Part shown: one piece after another, positions 8,422 to 14,830 of the stretch
Layout of the letters: every line of letters starts with the position of its first letter
How positions within the stretch are numbered: the first letter of the stretch is position 1
Source: Parcubacteria group bacterium Athens0416_74
GTDB taxonomy: Bacteria; Patescibacteriota; Minisyncoccia; Phycocordibacterales; UBA2100
Assembly (NCBI GenBank): GCA_007375785.1
Contig: VMEY01000005.1
Coordinates: forward strand, 1 to 18,746
Length of the DNA: 18,746 nucleotides
Reading direction: 5' to 3'
Notes under the pieces: generated by a model
The model's input: the letters and a program-made list of their open reading frames with translations, nothing else
What the model was told of the DNA's origin: nothing
The model's database searches: none
Position numbers and translations under genes: made by a program

Positions 8422-8440
8422 TAGCGGTACAATGCCGCTA
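8422..8440 (+). promoter_or_regulatory. inverted repeat enclosing a TACAAT -10 box, upstream of the 8475 gene
   Basis: TAGCGG (8422-8427) and CCGCTA (8435-8440) form a 6-bp inverted repeat whose centre is TACAAT (8428-8433). A second possible -10, TATAAA, is at 8454-8459. A repressor dimer on the palindrome would cover the box; equally the repeat could be chance. No Shine-Dalgarno precedes ATG 8475. Confidence 0.35.
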
Positions 8441-8474
8441 GGGTCCAACCCTTTATAAAAGTAACCGTATACGT

Positions 8475-9236
8475 ATGAATAGTAGTACTAAGACACAGGC
8501 AGCCGCGCTTCTTGCGTCGATTCTCCTCATCGGAGGCGCGCAGGTCGCACAGGCACAGGAGGTAGAAGTGGAGGCGGAAGTCGAAATCTCGGCTCAGGCA
8601 ACCACGTCCCGTCCTGCACTCCCGCCAAGACCGCCGAGGCCGCAGCCTCTTATGCAGCTCCGCGAAGATGCTCGGGAACGCATTATGGATTTACGAGAAG
8701 GCATGCAGGAGAGGCGCGCTGAGATTCGCGTCGAAATGCAAAATGCCTCCTCGGGAGAAGAGAGGCGCACAATCATAAAAGAAATGCGTGAAAATCGAGA
8801 AGAGATTCGCGATCGCGCGCAGGAAATACGGGGCAACATCAAAGAGCGCCTTCAAGTGCTTGTACGCACACATGTCGGAGCAGTCGTGAAGCGATCGGAA
8901 AATGCCCTCAATATGTTCGACAATCTCGTCAGCCGTATGGAATCGCGCATAGAGAAGCTGAAAGAGCGCGGCGCAGATACCACTTCAGTGGAAGCATCCC
9001 TCTCGGCATCGATTGCGCTTATCACGACCGCCAAAGCGGACCTCGGAGGTCTGCAAACACTCGTCGCGTCGGTACAGGAGTCCAGTGACCCCGCTACTGT
9101 AAAGACTCAGCTTCGTGCCGCTATAGAGAAAGTAACGGCGAGCATCAAGGCAGCGCACGCCTCTCTACTTGCAACCGCCCGCGCACTCGCCCAGCTCTCT
9201 GCGAGCACATCTGTGGAAGCGGAGACGAGCAATTAA
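8475..9236 (+). CDS. secreted Arg/Glu-rich coiled-coil protein, function unknown
   Basis: 253 aa. A clear Sec signal peptide (KTQAAALLASILLIGGAQVAQA, likely cleavage after A27) is followed by a Glu/Val repeat segment, a proline-rich linker (RPALPPRPPRPQP, about 46-58) and then two long helical stretches. Residues about 60-125 are dominated by Arg and Glu with heptad-like spacing (MQERRAEIRVEMQ..., MRENREEIRDRAQEIRGNIKERLQ). Residues about 130-245 are an Ala/Ser/Thr/Leu-rich helix pair. It would lie outside the cytoplasmic membrane as a coiled coil. I do not recognise a named family; similar signal-peptide-plus-helix proteins are frequent in CPR genomes. The next gene starts 17 nt after its stop, so the two are probably co-transcribed. 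Confidence 0.75.
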   Translation: MNSSTKTQAAALLASILLIGGAQVAQAQEVEVEAEVEISAQATTSRPALPPRPPRPQPLMQLREDARERIMDLREGMQERRAEIRVEMQNASSGEERRTIIKEMRENREEIRDRAQEIRGNIKERLQVLVRTHVGAVVKRSENALNMFDNLVSRMESRIEKLKERGADTTSVEASLSASIALITTAKADLGGLQTLVASVQESSDPATVKTQLRAAIEKVTASIKAAHASLLATARALAQLSASTSVEAETSN

Positions 9237-9253
9237 TCTTAGCCACCTTGTCT

Positions 9254-9535
9254 ATGGAACCAACTACCGTTCAAGAACCCGGAGCCAACCTCACGATGCC
9301 AATGCTCATCGGAGGTGCACTCCTCGCTATTGCAGTACTAGCCGGACTCTATCTCTGGCAGAGCCCACGAGTCGCCGATGAAACACTCTCCGACGTCAAT
9401 AGCGAGACATGGATGCCTGCTTCGACTGATTCCGATGATGCAGCCGCTATCCAGGCGGAGCTCGAGGCGACAAGCATGACGCAATTTGAACAGAACATGA
9501 ACGCCGACGCAGCTGCGGCGGCCTCCGGCCTGTAA
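9254..9535 (+). CDS. small single-span membrane protein, function unknown
   Basis: 93 aa from ATG 9254 (a TTG two codons upstream is possible but less likely). One hydrophobic segment, LTMPMLIGGALLAIAVLAGLYLW (about 13-35), preceded by a short polar N terminus and followed by an acidic Asp/Glu/Ala-rich tail ending NADAAAAASGL. It is probably anchored in the cytoplasmic membrane with one face acidic. It starts 17 nt after the preceding secreted coiled-coil gene and is closed by a strong terminator, so the two form a likely two-gene unit. No family recognised. Confidence 0.65.
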   Translation: MEPTTVQEPGANLTMPMLIGGALLAIAVLAGLYLWQSPRVADETLSDVNSETWMPASTDSDDAAAIQAELEATSMTQFEQNMNADAAAAASGL

Positions 9536-9550
9536 TCAACTCGCGCACAA

Positions 9551-9581
9551 ACAGCGCCCGGCGTGTCCGGGCGCTGTTTTT
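9551..9581 (+). terminator. intrinsic terminator
   Basis: CAGCGCCCGG (9552-9561), loop CGTGT, CCGGGCGCTG (9567-9576), then TTTTT. A perfect 10-bp GC-rich stem with U-tract, ending the 8475-9535 unit. Confidence 0.9.
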
Positions 9582-9628
9582 ACTTGTCCACATCACACAC
9601 CTCCCTATGTCGTGGTGCATGCGGGATG

Positions 9629-9634
9629 TACACT
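9629..9634 (+). promoter_or_regulatory. putative leaderless -10 box of the 9641 gene
   Basis: TACACT preceded directly by TG and followed by 6 nt, then ATG 9641. This box also argues against longer in-frame starts at 9563 and 9626. Confidence 0.45.
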
Positions 9635-9640
9635 GATGGC

Positions 9641-9859
9641 ATGCCTCCTGCTCCTCAAGAAAAACCGGTGATTGACGTGTCTCATATGTTGCCCGAGCAC
9701 ACGCAGAGAAAACACCGCGGCGGAAGCGGACCCCTGGTCGGCATAGTTATCATTGTCTTCCTGCTCTCCATCGGCGCGCTCTACTTCTGGGGTGCACAGC
9801 TCAACGGAAGAGAGCAGCAGCCTCTTCCCCTCATCCCGGGCGACTCCGCGACTTCATAG
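9641..9859 (+). CDS. small single-span membrane protein, function unknown
   Basis: 72 aa (MPPAPQEKPVIDVSHMLPEHTQRKHRGG...). A basic juxtamembrane patch (QRKHRGG) precedes one hydrophobic segment, PLVGIVIIVFLLSIGALYFW (about 32-51), then a short polar tail. By the positive-inside rule the N terminus is cytoplasmic. The start is chosen by the TACACT box six nucleotides upstream. Similar small membrane proteins (N-terminal polar arm, one helix, short tail) recur in this window, but I see no sequence motif that gives a function. It lies 60 nt upstream of tig, which has its own -10 box. Confidence 0.6.
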   Translation: MPPAPQEKPVIDVSHMLPEHTQRKHRGGSGPLVGIVIIVFLLSIGALYFWGAQLNGREQQPLPLIPGDSATS

Positions 9860-9907
9860 TGACTTCGAAGATTCTCAAGAACTCTCGACGTTCTTTAGCT
9901 GACGGGG

Positions 9908-9913
9908 TACACT
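9908..9913 (+). promoter_or_regulatory. putative leaderless promoter of tig
   Basis: TACACT with 6 nt to ATG 9920. TCGACG (9885-9890) lies 17 nt upstream and matches the -35 consensus TTGACA at 4 of 6 positions. No Shine-Dalgarno. Confidence 0.5.
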
Positions 9914-9919
9914 CCTGCG

Positions 9920-11014
9920 ATGTCTGATGCAACCAACGTAAAAGTTACTCGCGATGAATCTGCATGGGAGGTTGAATTGAAAGCCGAGCTACCTCCAGAG
10001 GTGCTCCTGAAGCACCGCGCTACAGCGCTTAAAAACATTCAGAAGACCGCAAAGCTCGATGGCTTTCGCCCGGGCAAAGCGCCGGAAGAGGCGATAGTAC
10101 GCGTGTACGGAGAGGGGGCCATCATGCGTGCCGCTGCAGAAGAAGCTATTCAGGAGGAATTGCCCATTCTCCTCGCCAAGCAAGACTTCGTCATCGTCGA
10201 CACGCCACGCGTGACGACCGACGAGCCCCAGGTCGGCAAGCCGCTTTCCTTCACCGCCCGCGCTGCGCTCGCGCCAGATATCGAACTCGCCGACTACAAG
10301 AAAATCTCTGCAAAGCACAAAGCTACGGAAGAAGACACTTCGGTATCCGACGCAGAACACCAAGAAGCACTGACGCACTTGCGCCGAGAAAGACACCGCA
10401 TCGACAAGGTGGAGACGGGCACCGATCCGCAAAAAGCTGCGGAGGAATCACGCGCTACTGAAGAGAAGGACTTGCCGGAGCTCGACGATACCTTCGTCCA
10501 GTCACTGGGCTATCCCGATGTAGCGACATTTTCTACTGCAGTGCGCACCAATATCGGCAACGAAAAGAAGATGCGCGCGCAAGAGAAAAAGCGCGCCGCA
10601 ATCCTCGATGAACTCGTGAAGGATTCCAAGGTGAAATATCCGCAGGCCCTCTTAAACTACGAGCTCGACGACATGGAAGCTCGGATGACCGACGACCTCT
10701 CCCGAATCGGGCAGACATTTGAGAGCTATTTGGCTCAGAGCAAAAAGACGCGCGAAGAGTTGCGCGAAACGTGGAAAGAAGGTGCCGACAAGCGCGCAAA
10801 GGTGCGCCTTATACTTGGGAAAATCGCACAGGTCGAGAAGCTCGACCCGGAAGAGAAGGACGTGGAGCATGAGCTCGGTCATGCACGAGAGCACTACAAA
10901 GACGCCAATCCTGTAGCGCTGCGCGCTCACATCGTACACATGATGCGCAACGAACTCACTTTGCGATTCCTCGAAGGAAATACTGAGCCCCTAAGCCACG
11001 GCCACGAGCACTAA
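9920..11014 (+). CDS. tig: trigger factor lacking the PPIase (FKBP) domain
   Basis: 364 aa against about 430-480 in most bacteria. The N-terminal ribosome-binding domain is complete with the signature GFRPGKAP (48-55), which docks on ribosomal protein L23. After EHQEALTHLRRERHRID (about 146-162), where the peptidyl-prolyl isomerase domain normally begins, there is only a linker of about 20 residues (TGTDPQKAAEESRATEEKD). The chain then enters the C-terminal chaperone domain at LPELDDTFVQSLGYPDVATFSTAVRTNI, which continues as a long helical body to the His-rich end SHGHEH. The protein should hold nascent chains at the exit tunnel without prolyl isomerase activity. It is followed directly by a strong hairpin terminator and then by clpP, the usual genomic partner of tig in bacteria. 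Confidence 0.92.
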   Translation: MSDATNVKVTRDESAWEVELKAELPPEVLLKHRATALKNIQKTAKLDGFRPGKAPEEAIVRVYGEGAIMRAAAEEAIQEELPILLAKQDFVIVDTPRVTTDEPQVGKPLSFTARAALAPDIELADYKKISAKHKATEEDTSVSDAEHQEALTHLRRERHRIDKVETGTDPQKAAEESRATEEKDLPELDDTFVQSLGYPDVATFSTAVRTNIGNEKKMRAQEKKRAAILDELVKDSKVKYPQALLNYELDDMEARMTDDLSRIGQTFESYLAQSKKTREELRETWKEGADKRAKVRLILGKIAQVEKLDPEEKDVEHELGHAREHYKDANPVALRAHIVHMMRNELTLRFLEGNTEPLSHGHEH

Positions 11015-11019
11015 CAAAC

Positions 11020-11046
11020 AAAGGGGCGCGATTGTCGCGCCCCTTT
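11020..11046 (+). terminator. hairpin terminator after tig
   Basis: AAAGGGGCGCG (11020-11030), loop ATTGT, CGCGCCCCTTT (11036-11046). An 11-bp perfect stem with A/T ends, likely working in both directions; the free U-tract is short. Confidence 0.8.
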
Positions 11047-11078
11047 GGTATTTCATTGCGCGCACGAATGGAATTCTG

Positions 11079-11084
11079 TACACT
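11079..11084 (+). promoter_or_regulatory. putative leaderless promoter of clpP
   Basis: TACACT with 7 nt to ATG 11092; TTGCGC (11056-11061) lies 17 nt upstream as a partial -35. This rules out the upstream in-frame TTG at 11032, which falls inside the tig terminator. Confidence 0.5.
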
Positions 11085-11091
11085 CCCCTCT

Positions 11092-11709
11092 ATGAATACT
11101 CCTAAATCACACATGCGAGCGCACGTTCGGGCGCAGATGCTCGTGCCGATGGTCGTCGAAAAGACTTCCATGGGTGAGAGAGCATACGATATTTACTCAC
11201 GCCTTCTCAAAGAGCGCATCGTCTTTCTCGGGGGGCCAATCGACTCGGACGTCGCAAACTTGGTAGTCGCACAGCTCCTCTTCCTCGCATCGGAAGATCC
11301 TAAAAAAGATATCTCCTTTTACATCAACTCTCCGGGCGGACAGGTCACGGCCGGTCTCGCGATTCTCGACACAATGAATCACATCCAGCCCAACGTCTCG
11401 ACTGTGTGCATCGGCATGGCGGCATCCATGGGAGCCGTGCTTCTCTCTGCGGGAGAAAAGGGCAAGCGCTTTGCCCTTCCCAACGCCGAGGTGATGATTC
11501 ATCAACCTTCCGGCGGCGCCGAGGGCATGGCGAGCGATATCGAGATAACCGCGAAGCAGATTCTCAAGATGCGCGAACAGCTCAATAAGATACTGGCCAA
11601 GAACACCGGCCAAAAACTCGAAAAGATAGAGAAAGATGTCGACCGCGACTTCTTCATGGGCGCCAAGGAGGCCGTAGAGTACGGCATCATCGACAAGGTG
11701 CTCTCCTAG
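11092..11709 (+). CDS. clpP: ATP-dependent Clp protease proteolytic subunit
   Basis: 205 aa, the standard ClpP length. The catalytic triad is visible: Ser112 in GMAASMGA, His137 in MIHQPSGG and Asp186 in DRDFFM, with the same 25- and 49-residue spacings as in E. coli ClpP. The handle region INSPGGQVTAGLAI (79-92) is intact. The N terminus MLVPMVVEKTSMGERAYDIYSRLLKERIVFL is canonical, preceded by a 15-residue propeptide-like stretch. It forms the tetradecameric proteolytic chamber used with ClpX or ClpC unfoldases, none of which is in the window. Downstream of tig, the classical tig-clpP order, but separated from it by a terminator and given its own promoter. Confidence 0.97.
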   Translation: MNTPKSHMRAHVRAQMLVPMVVEKTSMGERAYDIYSRLLKERIVFLGGPIDSDVANLVVAQLLFLASEDPKKDISFYINSPGGQVTAGLAILDTMNHIQPNVSTVCIGMAASMGAVLLSAGEKGKRFALPNAEVMIHQPSGGAEGMASDIEITAKQILKMREQLNKILAKNTGQKLEKIEKDVDRDFFMGAKEAVEYGIIDKVLS

Positions 11710-11717
11710 ACGGGTCG

Positions 11718-11729
11718 GCCATATGGCCA
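11718..11729. repeat. 12-bp perfect palindrome after clpP
   Basis: GGCCATATGGCC, 8 nt after the clpP stop codon. No following T-run, so a weak terminator or a protein-binding site is possible; no further support. Confidence 0.4.
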
Positions 11730-11742
11730 AAAGTGCTTCTGG

Positions 11743-11751
11743 TGGTATATT
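11743..11751 (+). promoter_or_regulatory. possible extended -10 promoter upstream of rny
   Basis: TGGTATATT is a good extended -10 element. A start near 11758 would give rny a leader of about 137 nt containing a 31-codon open frame. An alternative closer box, TATCGT (11860-11865), would give a short leader. Confidence 0.4.
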
Positions 11752-11875
11752 GCAGATACACCTTAGTATTTATGAAATTCAATTCTTCATTCGCGTACCC
11801 AAGTATGCGTCAGGAACCTGTCAGGAGTAGCTCTGTTAAGCCATTTTCTAGACTTTCCCTATCGTAAAAAAGGTC

Positions 11876-11893
11876 CGCGTCTGATTCGACGCG
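11876..11893 (+). promoter_or_regulatory. hairpin immediately before the rny start codon
   Basis: CGCGTC (11876-11881), loop TGATTC, GACGCG (11888-11893), then one T and ATG 11895. No Shine-Dalgarno. The stem abuts the start codon, so its folding could limit initiation or protect the 5' end; inferred. Confidence 0.45.
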
Positions 11894-11894
11894 T

Positions 11895-13424
11895 ATGTCA
11901 TTAAAAATAGTATTCATGCTCCTCGCCGTAGCAGGCGTGGTTGGCATTGGGCTCGGATATTTCCTCCGGCTCATCATCTCCCTCGGCAAAAAAGGCTCGA
12001 TGGAGCTGCAAATAAGGAAAATGATGCTCGACGCCGAGGAGCGCGCAAAGGGCATCATCGAAGAAGCCGAAAAGCGCGGTCGCGACAAGGTCGAACAGCT
12101 GACCAACGAGTACAACGAGCGAGCGCGCGATCTCAAATCCACGGAAGAGCGACTCGTGCGCAAAGAAGAGCTACTCGACAAAAGGCAGTCCAGCATCGAC
12201 TCAGAGCAGGATTCGCTCAACAAAAAGAACGAAGAGCTGCAGCTCGCTCGCCAAGAAGTCGAGCGACTCATAAGCGAACAGCAGGATAAGCTTGAAAAAG
12301 TGGCTGGCCTTACGAGTGAAGAAGCGAAGAAAGACCTGATTAGCTCTGTAGAAAAACAGTACGAAACAGACCTTGAAGGCCGCATGCGCAAGCTCGAAAT
12401 AGCGAGCGACGAGAAACTTGAGCAGCGAGCCAAGGAGATTCTTACAACGGCTGTCCACCGCCTCGGCAACTCTGTCGTATCGGATGTGCTCGCGACTACA
12501 GTCTCGCTACCCAACGATGAAATAAAGGGCAAGATAATCGGCAAGGAGGGCCGCAACATCCGTTCGTTCGAGCGTGCAACCGGTGTCGATGTCATCATCG
12601 ACGACACTCCGGGCACGCTTACCCTCTCATCGTACGACCCAATCCGCCGCCAGATTGCTCGAATCGCACTTGAAAATCTCATTCTCGATGGCCGCATCCA
12701 GCCGGCAAAGATTGAGGAGGCCGTGCAGAAAGCGGAGCAGGAAATAAACAACATCATCAAGAAAAAGGGCGCAGAGGCCGCATATGAGGCCAAGGTCCCC
12801 AACCTCGACCCGAAGCTCATCATGATTCTTGGCCGTCTGTACTTCCGCACATCGTACGGCCAGAATGTGCTCGACCACTCGGTAGAGGTCGCACATCTCG
12901 CAGGCATGCTCGCCGAGGAACTTGGTGCCAACGTGGCCACCGCCCGTGCAGGAGCCCTCTTCCACGACATCGGCAAAGCTGTCGACCATGAAGTGCCTGG
13001 TACGCACGTAGAAATCGGGCGTCGCATTCTGCAAAAGTTTGGTGTCGATGAAGCGGTGGTCAAAGCCATGCAGGCGCACCACGAGGAGTACCCGTACGAG
13101 ACTCCTGAGAGCATGATTGTGCAGGTAGCCGACGCCATCTCCGGCGGCAGACCGGGAGCTCGGCGCGACTCAGTGGAAAACTACATCAAGCGACTCGAGG
13201 AGCTCGAAGCTATCGCCAACAATGAGCCCGGTGTCGAGAAGAGCTTCGCTATCTCAGCCGGTCGTGAACTGCGCATCATCGTGAAGCCCGAAGCGCTCGA
13301 TGATCTCGAATGCCGCAAATTGGCCCGCACTATTGCGGACAAGATACAAAATGAACTCCAGTATCCGGGGGAAATCAAGGTGTCAGTCATCCGAGAAACA
13401 CGGGTGATTGAATACGCGAAATAG
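11895..13424 (+). CDS. rny: ribonuclease Y
   Basis: 509 aa, the usual RNase Y length. Order of parts: N-terminal membrane helix (about 4-30, IVFMLLAVAGVVGIGLGYFLRLII), long coiled coil (about 35-185, Glu/Lys/Arg-rich), KH RNA-binding domain with KIIGKEGRNIRSFERATGVDVIIDDTP (213-239), and HD hydrolase domain with HSVEVAHLAGMLA (328-340) and GALFHDIGKAVDHE (353-366; metal-binding H357 and D358). It is a membrane-anchored endonuclease that starts mRNA decay, the functional counterpart of RNase E. No Shine-Dalgarno; the start codon follows a 6-bp hairpin. A strong bidirectional terminator follows the stop codon. Confidence 0.97.
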   Translation: MSLKIVFMLLAVAGVVGIGLGYFLRLIISLGKKGSMELQIRKMMLDAEERAKGIIEEAEKRGRDKVEQLTNEYNERARDLKSTEERLVRKEELLDKRQSSIDSEQDSLNKKNEELQLARQEVERLISEQQDKLEKVAGLTSEEAKKDLISSVEKQYETDLEGRMRKLEIASDEKLEQRAKEILTTAVHRLGNSVVSDVLATTVSLPNDEIKGKIIGKEGRNIRSFERATGVDVIIDDTPGTLTLSSYDPIRRQIARIALENLILDGRIQPAKIEEAVQKAEQEINNIIKKKGAEAAYEAKVPNLDPKLIMILGRLYFRTSYGQNVLDHSVEVAHLAGMLAEELGANVATARAGALFHDIGKAVDHEVPGTHVEIGRRILQKFGVDEAVVKAMQAHHEEYPYETPESMIVQVADAISGGRPGARRDSVENYIKRLEELEAIANNEPGVEKSFAISAGRELRIIVKPEALDDLECRKLARTIADKIQNELQYPGEIKVSVIRETRVIEYAK

Positions 13425-13443
13425 ACGCGAGTCATGTCATTCG

Positions 13444-13472
13444 TACAAAGCGCCGCTGAGCGGCGCTTTGTA
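13444..13472. terminator. bidirectional hairpin terminator after rny
   Basis: TACAAAGCGCCGC (13444-13456), loop TGA, GCGGCGCTTTGTA (13460-13472): a 13-bp perfect stem flanked by A/T-rich ends. Confidence 0.8.
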
Positions 13473-13501
13473 TTGGGACAAAGCACATATCGACCCCCCT
13501 C

Positions 13502-13530
13502 TTGACGACTGAGGGCATTTCCCATAGATT
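13502..13530 (+). promoter_or_regulatory. -35/-10 promoter of the 13559 gene
   Basis: TTGACG (13502-13507), 17-nt spacer, TAGATT (13525-13530). Expected start about 13537, leaving a leader of about 22 nt that contains the GGAGGA ribosome site (13548-13553). Confidence 0.6.
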
Positions 13531-13558
13531 CGCATGAGTCAATTGATGGAGGAACGCT

Positions 13559-14116
13559 GTGTACGCACGTATAGTCTTGAACACTACCGAAGACGATGAG
13601 ACCGGACCGCTCCTGCTCAGTGCGCTTGAAGCAAAAATGCGTTTCCTGTGTCCGGACACTCTCACGGAGTCCGTAGTGTGCCCGACACCACTCCTCCAAT
13701 CCGTCTCGGAGGAGCTTCGCGTCTCGGCGCTCCGCGCACAGGCAGACTGCGTGACCAGTGGTGCGGATTTCGCTATCTACCTCACGCCGCTTGGCGTGGG
13801 CCTCACGGAGAGCGAGTCGATCGATGATGGTGCGCCACTCGCGCTCACCACATCTATCGCTACATCAAGCGGTGTGGTTGACGTGTACATCCAGACATTC
13901 TCCTTCGGAGACGTGTCGAAGAAGCTCCAGAGCATGCTCGACCACCACGTCTGGGCCGTGAAAAAACAATGCATACCGACGGCCCCGCCACCGGAGGCCA
14001 TCGAGTTCGCCAGGAAGGTGACCCTGGCTATCCAGGAAGCGTACGTCCTGGCCCTTCAGATGGTCTTTGCGCCAGACCCAAGCACGTCGGGAGGACGGAA
14101 AAAGCTCCACTCGTGA
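13559..14116 (+). CDS. hypothetical protein, possibly with a DUF84/ITPase-like fold
   Basis: 185 aa starting at GTG 13559, fixed by GGAGGA ending 5 nt upstream. No signal peptide or membrane segment, so probably cytoplasmic. I do not recognise it with confidence. The N-terminal strand MYARIVLNTTEDDETGPLLLSALE, then VCPTPLLQSVSEELRVSALRAQADCVTSGADFAIYLTPLGVGL, is arranged like YjjX/DUF84 inosine/xanthosine triphosphatases (strand, helix, then an A.RA......ADF...I..GV segment), but the diagnostic catalytic residues are not clearly present. The C-terminal part is a helix (PPPEAIEFARKVTLAIQEAYVLALQMVF) with a short basic tail. It is a single-gene unit between two terminators with its own -35/-10 promoter, in contrast to the leaderless genes around it. 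The cysteines at 31, 41, 63 and 137 are unusual for the window. Confidence 0.7.
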   Translation: MYARIVLNTTEDDETGPLLLSALEAKMRFLCPDTLTESVVCPTPLLQSVSEELRVSALRAQADCVTSGADFAIYLTPLGVGLTESESIDDGAPLALTTSIATSSGVVDVYIQTFSFGDVSKKLQSMLDHHVWAVKKQCIPTAPPPEAIEFARKVTLAIQEAYVLALQMVFAPDPSTSGGRKKLHS

Positions 14117-14131
14117 GCTATGAGAAAGAGG

Positions 14132-14151
14132 CCCCCGCACTGCGGGGGTTT
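14132..14151 (+). terminator. hairpin terminator of the 13559 gene
   Basis: CCCCCGC (14132-14138), loop ACT, GCGGGGG (14142-14148), then TTT; preceded by A-rich sequence. Confidence 0.75.
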
Positions 14152-14195
14152 CCATTGCCCCAACCTACCTGTGGATAGTCGTGCTTTTTAGCCGA

Positions 14196-14223
14196 TTGAC
14201 ACCCCTTTTCCAGGGCTCAAAAT
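14196..14223 (+). promoter_or_regulatory. promoter of the HU gene
   Basis: TTGACA (14196-14201), 16-nt spacer, CAAAAT (14218-14223). Expected start about 14230, giving a leader of about 50 nt. Confidence 0.5.
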
Positions 14224-14242
14224 GGTCCTAGGGGTCGAGAGC

Positions 14243-14258
14243 AGAGGGTTTACCCTCT
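14243..14258 (+). promoter_or_regulatory. leader hairpin upstream of the HU gene
   Basis: AGAGGG, loop TTTA, CCCTCT, followed by TTATTAG. A 6-bp stem plus a U-rich tail resembles a weak terminator between promoter and coding region; it could also be a protein-binding palindrome. Confidence 0.5.
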
Positions 14259-14279
14259 TTATTAGAGCAACAATTTTGT

Positions 14280-14555
14280 ATGGCAAATAAAACAGATCTG
14301 ATTGATCGCGTGCATCAGACAATCGGCTGCACCAAAGCGGACGCGGAGCGCGCCGTGGAATCGATAATCTCCATGATTACCGATACTCTCAAAAAAGGAG
14401 AGGAGGTGTCGGTAGCAGGTCTTGGTATCTTCGAAGCTAAGACACGTGCGGGTCGCACCGGTCGCAACCCTCGTACGGGTGAGACTATCCAGATAAAGTC
14501 TATGCGCGTCCCGAAATTCCGCGCATCGAAGACTCTCAAGGACGCGGTCAAGTAG
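14280..14555 (+). CDS. hup: HU-family DNA-binding protein
   Basis: 91 aa, the standard HU/IHF length. Helical dimerisation part MANKTDLIDRVHQTIGCTKADAERAVESIISMITDTLKKGEEVSVAGLGIF, then the DNA-clamping beta arm with the family signature GRNPRTGETIQI (61-72) and the terminal PKFRASKTLKDAVK helix. It bends and compacts DNA as a dimer; HU also assists DnaA at origins, which is of interest given the DnaA boxes 2.4 kb downstream (inference). No Shine-Dalgarno: the ATG follows an A/T-rich stretch. Closed by a very long terminator stem. Confidence 0.95.
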   Translation: MANKTDLIDRVHQTIGCTKADAERAVESIISMITDTLKKGEEVSVAGLGIFEAKTRAGRTGRNPRTGETIQIKSMRVPKFRASKTLKDAVK

Positions 14556-14574
14556 CGAATTTCTTTTCTCGAGA

Positions 14575-14618
14575 ATACAAAAACCGCTCCGCCAGCTGGC
14601 GGATGGCGGTTTTTGTAT
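14575..14618. terminator. long bidirectional terminator after the HU gene
   Basis: Outer stem ATACAAAAACCGC (14575-14587) pairs with GCGGTTTTTGTAT (14606-14618), 13 bp; inside it is the palindrome CCGCCAGCTGGCGG (14589-14602). Confidence 0.85.
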
Positions 14619-14660
14619 TGAGCTCAATTTACGTGTAGAGTAACCATCAAGCGGGATGAG

Positions 14661-14705
14661 CTTCGATGGATGATACGGTCGCCAATTCGACCGTTTTCAT
14701 CGAAG
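14661..14705. repeat. two-part inverted repeat upstream of tRNA-Gly(TCC)
   Basis: Outer arms CTTCGATG (14661-14668) and CATCGAAG (14698-14705); inner arms ACGGTCG (14675-14681) and CGACCGT (14688-14694) around CCAATT. The sequence just before it (14651-14660) resembles the first ten bases of the following tRNA. It may be an operator, a cruciform or the relic of an insertion. Confidence 0.5.
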
Positions 14706-14707
14706 CC

Positions 14708-14716
14708 TGGTATCGC
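14708..14716 (+). promoter_or_regulatory. possible extended -10 promoter of tRNA-Gly(TCC)
   Basis: TGGTATCGC, expected start about 14723, ten nucleotides before the mature tRNA 5' end. Confidence 0.4.
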
Positions 14717-14732
14717 ATAGAGGTTTGAATTC

Positions 14733-14803
14733 GCGGGATTAGTTTAATGGTAGAACATCAGTTTTCCAAACTGAGAGCAGGAGTTCGATTCTCCTATCCC
14801 GCA
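14733..14803 (+). tRNA. tRNA-Gly(TCC)
   Basis: Complete cloverleaf: acceptor GCGGGAT/ATCCCGC (14733-14739 with 14796-14802), D arm GTT..AAC, anticodon stem TCAGT/ACTGA with loop TTTCCAA (anticodon TCC), T arm AGGAG-TTCGATT-CTCCT, discriminator A73 at 14803. CCA is not encoded. A73 differs from the U73 usual in bacterial tRNA-Gly. The 3' end is duplicated 153 bp downstream and also present in inverted orientation. Confidence 0.95.
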
Positions 14804-14808
14804 CATGA
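14786..14808 (+). repeat. 23-bp direct repeat, copy 1 (inside the tRNA-Gly 3' end)
   Basis: Covers the T loop, 3' acceptor strand, discriminator and the following CATGA. It is identical to 14939-14961. Copy 1 ends with an ATG (14805) one base after the tRNA. Confidence 0.9.
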
Positions 14809-14830
14809 GTGAACACAGTGAACGAACGGC

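Noticed and set aside
11032..11091. 20-residue N-terminal extension of clpP from TTG 11032
   Set aside because: It lies inside the tig terminator and upstream of the clpP -10 box; family alignment supports a start at 11092.
11772..11867. 31-codon open frame MKFNSSFAYPSMRQEP... upstream of rny
   Set aside because: Downstream of a good TGGTATATT box, so a leader peptide is conceivable, but there is no ribosome site and no recognisable peptide feature; too short to claim.
11810..13138. 442-aa open frame antisense to rny
   Set aside because: Low-complexity Ser/Arg/Met-rich product typical of the complement of a GC-rich coiled-coil gene; rny itself has complete domains.
14170..14178. DnaA-box-like TGTGGATAG (also at about 15534)
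   Set aside because: One mismatch and isolated (the second within the protease gene), so not counted with the perfect pair at 16975-17003.
14651..14668. Sequence resembling the 5' end of tRNA-Gly (gcgggatgagcttcgatgg)
   Set aside because: No matching 3' half or cloverleaf; may be a relic but cannot be called a tRNA.
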